NCBI GenBank assembly: GCA_017479865.1
Contig: JAFVBS010000026.1
Span: 1 to 35,476, forward strand
Source: Clostridia bacterium
GTDB lineage: Bacteria > Bacillota > Clostridia > TANB77 > CAG-508
Direction: 5' to 3'
DNA length: 35,476 bases
The notes below the pieces were generated by a model. The model did not search any database, was not told where the DNA came from, and worked only from the letters and a program-made list of their open reading frames with translations. Shown here one piece after another: positions 32,100 through 35,476 of the stretch (its first letter is position 1; every line of letters begins with the position of its first letter). The position numbers and the translations under genes are program-made.

Positions 32100-34010
32100 A
32101 TGTCGGTACTAAATAACATTCATTCACCAGAAGATTTGAAAAAATTAAATACACAAGAAAAGGAAGCCTTAGCAGAAGAACTAAGAAATTTTACTTTAGA
32201 AACAGTCTCCAAAACGGGGGGACATTTGGCCTCTAATTTAGGTATTGTAGAATTAACCATTGCATTACATAGTATTTTTAATATACCACAAGATAAACTT
32301 GTTTGGGATGTAGGACATCAAACCTATATTCATAAAATGCTAACGGGAAGAAAAGAACAAATGCCAACATTAAGAAAATTAAACGGGCTATCAGGTTTTC
32401 CAAAGGCAGAAGAATCTGAATATGACTGCTTTAATACAGGGCATAGCAGTACTTCTATTTCGGCGGCATTGGGCATGGCAAGAGCTCGAGACATTCAAAA
32501 ACAAAAATATTTTGTGGTTGCTGTCATTGGCGATGGAGCCTTAACAGGTGGAATGGCATTAGAGGCACTCAATGATGCTGGTTGTAGTAAAACCAATTTA
32601 ATTGTAATTCTCAACGATAACGAAATGAGTATTTCGAAGAATGTAGGGGGAATTTCCACCTTTTTAACCAAATTAAGAACGAGAAAAAGTTATAAAAAGT
32701 CCAATGCCTATATAAAAAAAATAGTCAAAAAATTGCCAGGAAATATGGGAGATGGCATTATTCATTTTGTTAAAAAAATGAAATACGGCATGAAACAGCT
32801 CATTCTTCCTAATATGTTTTTTGAAGATATTGGCTTTACCTATTTAGGACCAGTAGATGGTCACAATATTGAAAAGCTAGAGGATATACTTGAAAAAGCT
32901 AAAAGTCAAGAAGGACCGGTACTGGTTCATGTGTTGACAAAAAAAGGAAAGGGATATATTCCAGCCGAAACTAATCCTGACCAATATCATAGTACTTCTA
33001 GTTTTAACCTAATCACAGGGGAAAGCTTAAAGCCTAAAAAAGATGATTATTCCAAAATATTTGGCAATGAATTAGTTAAATTGGCAAGTAAAAACGAAAA
33101 AATAGTAGCAATTACGGCCGCTATGAAGGATGGAACAGGGTTAAAAGAATTTGCTAAACAATTTCCAAACCGTTTTTTTGATGTTGGTATTGCAGAACAG
33201 CATTGCCTTACTATGGCAGCGGGAATGGCAAAGGAAGGACTAATTCCAGTGGTTTCTATTTATTCGTCATTTTATCAAAGAGCTTATGATCAAGTGATTC
33301 ATGACATTGCCATGCAAAATTTACCTGTTATTATGTGCGTGGATAGAGCTGGCATTGTGGGTAACGATGGAGAAACTCACCAAGGCATATTTGATTTAGC
33401 ATTTTTTAACTTAGTTCCTAATTTAACAATTATGGCACCAAAAGACTTTGAAGAATTGAGACAAATGTTAGCATATAGCATTACCTTAAAAAAGCCGGTT
33501 GTCATTCGTTACCCTAGAGGGGGGGAGGATGACATTACTTTTGAAAAACATGAATCAATAGAACAAGGAAAAGCAGAAATATTAAGAGAGGGAAAAAATA
33601 TTACCATCATTGCAATTGGAAAAATGGTTGCTAAGGCAGAAAAGGTAGCACAACTTTTGGAGGAACAAGGTGTTTCTGCTGAGGTAATTAATAGCCGATT
33701 CTTAAAACCGTTAGATGAACAAACTATTTTAACTTCCCTTCAAAAAACACAAAAGGCAATTACCATAGAAGATGGCATTATGCAGGGAGGACTTGCTTCT
33801 CAGGTGATAGAACTTGTTCAAAATCATCAGATGCATGCAGTTACAATAAAAACTTTTGGCTATCAGGATGAGTTCATCAAACATGGCTCTGTAGCTGAAA
33901 TTGAAGAGCTATATGGCTTAACTGAGGAAAAAATTGCAGAGCAAGTATTGGCCATGCTTGGAAGAAGCAATGCGAAAGCAAAGGCTCTTACCAATATTAC
34001 AATTTCATGA
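32100..34010 (+). CDS. dxs: 1-deoxy-D-xylulose-5-phosphate synthase
   Basis: A 636-residue thiamine-diphosphate enzyme that joins pyruvate and glyceraldehyde 3-phosphate, the first step of the MEP isoprenoid pathway; it also supplies thiamine and pyridoxal synthesis. Motifs: SKTGGHLASNLGIVELTIAL at the start, WDVGHQTYIHK, the ThDP site GDGALTGG to LNDNEMSIS, and the transketolase part DVGIAEQH with DRAGIVGNDGETHQG. Length is normal. I chose ATG 32100 because AAAAGGA ends 9 nt before it; ATG 32070 lacks a ribosome site. Confidence 0.97.
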   Translation: MSVLNNIHSPEDLKKLNTQEKEALAEELRNFTLETVSKTGGHLASNLGIVELTIALHSIFNIPQDKLVWDVGHQTYIHKMLTGRKEQMPTLRKLNGLSGFPKAEESEYDCFNTGHSSTSISAALGMARARDIQKQKYFVVAVIGDGALTGGMALEALNDAGCSKTNLIVILNDNEMSISKNVGGISTFLTKLRTRKSYKKSNAYIKKIVKKLPGNMGDGIIHFVKKMKYGMKQLILPNMFFEDIGFTYLGPVDGHNIEKLEDILEKAKSQEGPVLVHVLTKKGKGYIPAETNPDQYHSTSSFNLITGESLKPKKDDYSKIFGNELVKLASKNEKIVAITAAMKDGTGLKEFAKQFPNRFFDVGIAEQHCLTMAAGMAKEGLIPVVSIYSSFYQRAYDQVIHDIAMQNLPVIMCVDRAGIVGNDGETHQGIFDLAFFNLVPNLTIMAPKDFEELRQMLAYSITLKKPVVIRYPRGGEDDITFEKHESIEQGKAEILREGKNITIIAIGKMVAKAEKVAQLLEEQGVSAEVINSRFLKPLDEQTILTSLQKTQKAITIEDGIMQGGLASQVIELVQNHQMHAVTIKTFGYQDEFIKHGSVAEIEELYGLTEEKIAEQVLAMLGRSNAKAKALTNITIS

Positions 34011-34025
34011 CATCTTTGAAAAATG

Positions 34026-34055
34026 TTGACAAAACTGCAACTTAACAGGTAAAAT
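34026..34055 (+). promoter_or_regulatory. Promoter of the prepilin region
   Basis: TTGACA (34026-34031) and TAAAAT (34050-34055), 18 bp apart, directly after dxs. Confidence 0.6.
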
Positions 34056-34091
34056 AGAAACATAAAAAAACAAAAGAGGAGAACACAAAAG

Positions 34092-34217
34092 ATGATAAAG
34101 CTTCTGCCCAAAAGGTATATCCCTTGCGAAGCAAGAGTGTCCCTTTTGACAGATAAAAACATAATGTTACAAGAAAGCATATATCACATAGGACAGTGCG
34201 TTTGTAATAGTTTGTAA
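34092..34217 (+). CDS. Possible 41-residue leader peptide ORF of unknown function
   Basis: ATG 34092 has AGAGGAG about 10 nt upstream and the frame runs 41 codons to TAA at 34215-34217. The peptide starts MIKLLPKRYIPCEARVSLLT and has three cysteines; I recognise no family. Its RNA contains CTTGC-GAA-GCAAG as a small hairpin and overlaps a 12-bp inverted repeat. The stretch could therefore be a regulatory leader and not a real gene. Confidence 0.3.
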   Translation: MIKLLPKRYIPCEARVSLLTDKNIMLQESIYHIGQCVCNSL

Positions 34218-34223
34218 CATTAT
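34161..34223 (+). promoter_or_regulatory. 12-bp inverted repeat in the prepilin leader
   Basis: ATAATGTTACAA (34161-34172) and TTGTAACATTAT (34212-34223) are a perfect inverted repeat with a 39-bp spacer. No T-run follows. It could close a regulatory RNA structure upstream of the prepilin start at 34268. Confidence 0.45.
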
Positions 34224-34267
34224 TCTAAAAACAAAAATACAAAAATAGAAAAATTGGAGGGAAACAA

Positions 34268-35476
34268 ATGTTAAATGAAAAATTAAAAAACAAAAACGGT
34301 ATTACACTTATTCACTCGTTGTCACCATTGTAGTATTACTCATACTAGCGGGTGTTACCATTCAAATGGTATTTAGCGACAACGGCATTATCAAACGAGC
34401 ACAAGGAGCAGCAGATGCACAAAAAGAGGCACAAGATAAAGATACTTTAACTGCGATGATGGCAGGTTATGAAGTAGAAAAATTAACCAGTAGCAAATCA
34501 CTGCTAGACTATTTTACAGAGCAAAAAACAAAAGGGGACATAAGCAATGTAACAGCTAATGGAGAAAATGGAGTGCTTGTAACCTTAAATAATGGAACAC
34601 AATACAAAGTAAACGAAGATGGAACAATTACACCAAACAAAGGCATTAGCTTAAGCCAAACCACATTTAATATACAGTTAGAAGAAGACGAAGCAGGAAA
34701 AATAAAAGAAGAGGTAACCAAAACACTAACTGCCAGCTTAACAGGAATAGAAGGAACTATCAAATGGACAAGCAGTGATGAAACAGTAGCAACTGTAAGC
34801 CCTAAAGAAGGAACCAATGTTACCGTAAAAGCACTTGCAAAAGGAACAACAACTATCACAGCAAGCTTAGCAGACGGAACTTACCCTGTGACATGCAAAG
34901 TCACATTAACAGTAAAAAAACCACTTGCAGCAGATGAGGTAGCCTATACCGATAGTAACGGAAATAAATATGGCTGGGAACATATTAATGAATTTTCAGC
35001 AAGCATTTTAAGTAATGCAAATAGTGTTACCACAAATAATGATGGAGTAATGCAAGCAACAGGAACAATGAATGGAAATACAGTTACCATTCCAGTAGGA
35101 ACACAAATGACAGTACAAGTAACACAAGGCAGTACAAAAAAGGCATACACTGTAAGAGTACTTGGATTCAAATATGATGACTTAACCTCAGGAGGAAAAG
35201 CAGGAATTACCTTTGACTTTGTCGAGTTATTACCAAATGCACAAATGAATAGTAGTGCTGATAACACTGAAGGTTGGGGAGGAAGTGGTACAGAAAGCAA
35301 TGATGGAGGATGTGCCTTAAGAGGAACCTTAAATAGTACTACTTTAGCAAGCTTAAACAACAAAGATTATATCAAAGCAGTAAATAAAACATATTATTTA
35401 GGAAATAAAAGTACCGAAACAAGAACCAAGAGTGACAAACTATGGTTATTAGCATGTTCTGAAATTTGGCCAAAAA
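34268..35476 (+). pseudogene. Prepilin-type protein with Ig-like domain, frameshifted near the N-terminus, incomplete at the window end
   Basis: ATG 34268 after TTGGAGGG begins MLNEKLKNKNGITLI, a type IV prepilin-like leader with the cleavage glycine. The frame then stops at TAG 34331-34333. From about 34312 a different frame continues SLVVTIVVLLILAGVTIQMV, the expected hydrophobic helix, and stays open to the window end. The pattern fits loss of one base, probably a T in ATT-TCA. Downstream are a Big2-like Ig domain (SSDETVATVSP and GTTTITA) and the beginning of a C-terminal domain with GWGGSGTESNDGGCALRG. No CGG is involved. It may be a mutation, an off phase variant, a -1 slip or a sequence error. 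Confidence 0.75.

Noticed and set aside
34297-34299. CGG at 34297 as the cause of the prepilin frameshift
   Set aside because: It is out of frame in the leader (AAC-GGT), and the needed shift is of opposite sign and lies further downstream.
34509-35363. Minus-strand open frames opposite the prepilin gene
   Set aside because: They are mirror frames of the Thr/Ala/Val-rich prepilin repeats, with no ribosome sites and no recognisable product.

Overview
This AT-rich window comes from an endospore-forming, low-GC Firmicute, most likely an uncultured gut-type member of the Clostridia. The evidence is the complete spoIIA operon (spoIIAA, spoIIAB, sigF) followed by spoIID and a SpoIIQ-like gene, a sigK gene, a SpoVD-like penicillin-binding protein, the rpmG-secE-nusG-rplKAJL block, the ireB-ruvX-yrzB block and clostridial-type prepilins. 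No mobile element with a transposase, no CRISPR array and no phage module is visible.

Layout. 1-490: end of an rRNA operon (5S) and a leader holding a compact structured RNA candidate. 491-1063: flavin reductase family gene. 1207-5004: translation and transcription block rpmG, secE, nusG, rplK, rplA, L10 leader, rplJ, rplL. 5044-8540: plsX, acpP, rnc and an Elp3-like radical SAM gene. 8692-9538: yitT, frameshifted. 9546-13302: Spo0A boxes, spoIIAA-spoIIAB-sigF-spoIID and spoIIQ, the forespore and engulfment programme. 13371-15800: ABC exporter pair. 15825-17242 (minus): nfeD and an SPFH gene. 17373-18391: NOL1/NOP2/Sun RNA methyltransferase with two frameshifts. 18411-21588 (minus): HD-GYP gene and spoVD-like PBP. 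21684-24058: a 770-residue coiled-coil protein of unknown function. 24066-24701: palindromic repeat, DUF378 gene, a damaged 5' copy of tRNA-Leu and an intact tRNA-Leu(CAA). 24704-25410 (minus): sigK, frameshifted. 25497-30850: a G5/SH3/glucosaminidase gene, then a VirB2/TrbC-like small membrane protein, a CpaE-like ATPase with AT-hooks and a degenerate GAF-GGDEF protein. 30865-34010: ireB, ruvX, yrzB and dxs. 34026-35476: a leader with a small ORF, then a frameshifted prepilin cut by the window edge.

The outstanding observation concerns decoding. Three otherwise well-preserved genes (yitT, the Sun-family methyltransferase and sigK) contain four +1 frameshifts. Every one falls exactly on an in-frame CGG codon, where skipping the C and reading GGN as glycine restores the family sequence. 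Reading every gene in the window by eye, I found only one other in-frame CGG: the end of sigK, where the same skip gives glycine and an immediate TAA just before the terminator. CGG is therefore never needed as an arginine codon here. I infer that CGG is an unassigned or hungry codon in this organism and that the ribosome tolerates or uses +1 frameshifting at CGG-N. A systematic sequencing artefact is the main rival explanation.

Other points of interest are the 257-359 RNA with two hairpins carrying the same heptaloop, long imperfect palindromes between genes (two of them one family), a hairpin that may bring the spoIIAB ribosome site to its start, and the pilus/secretion-like trio upstream of ireB-ruvX.
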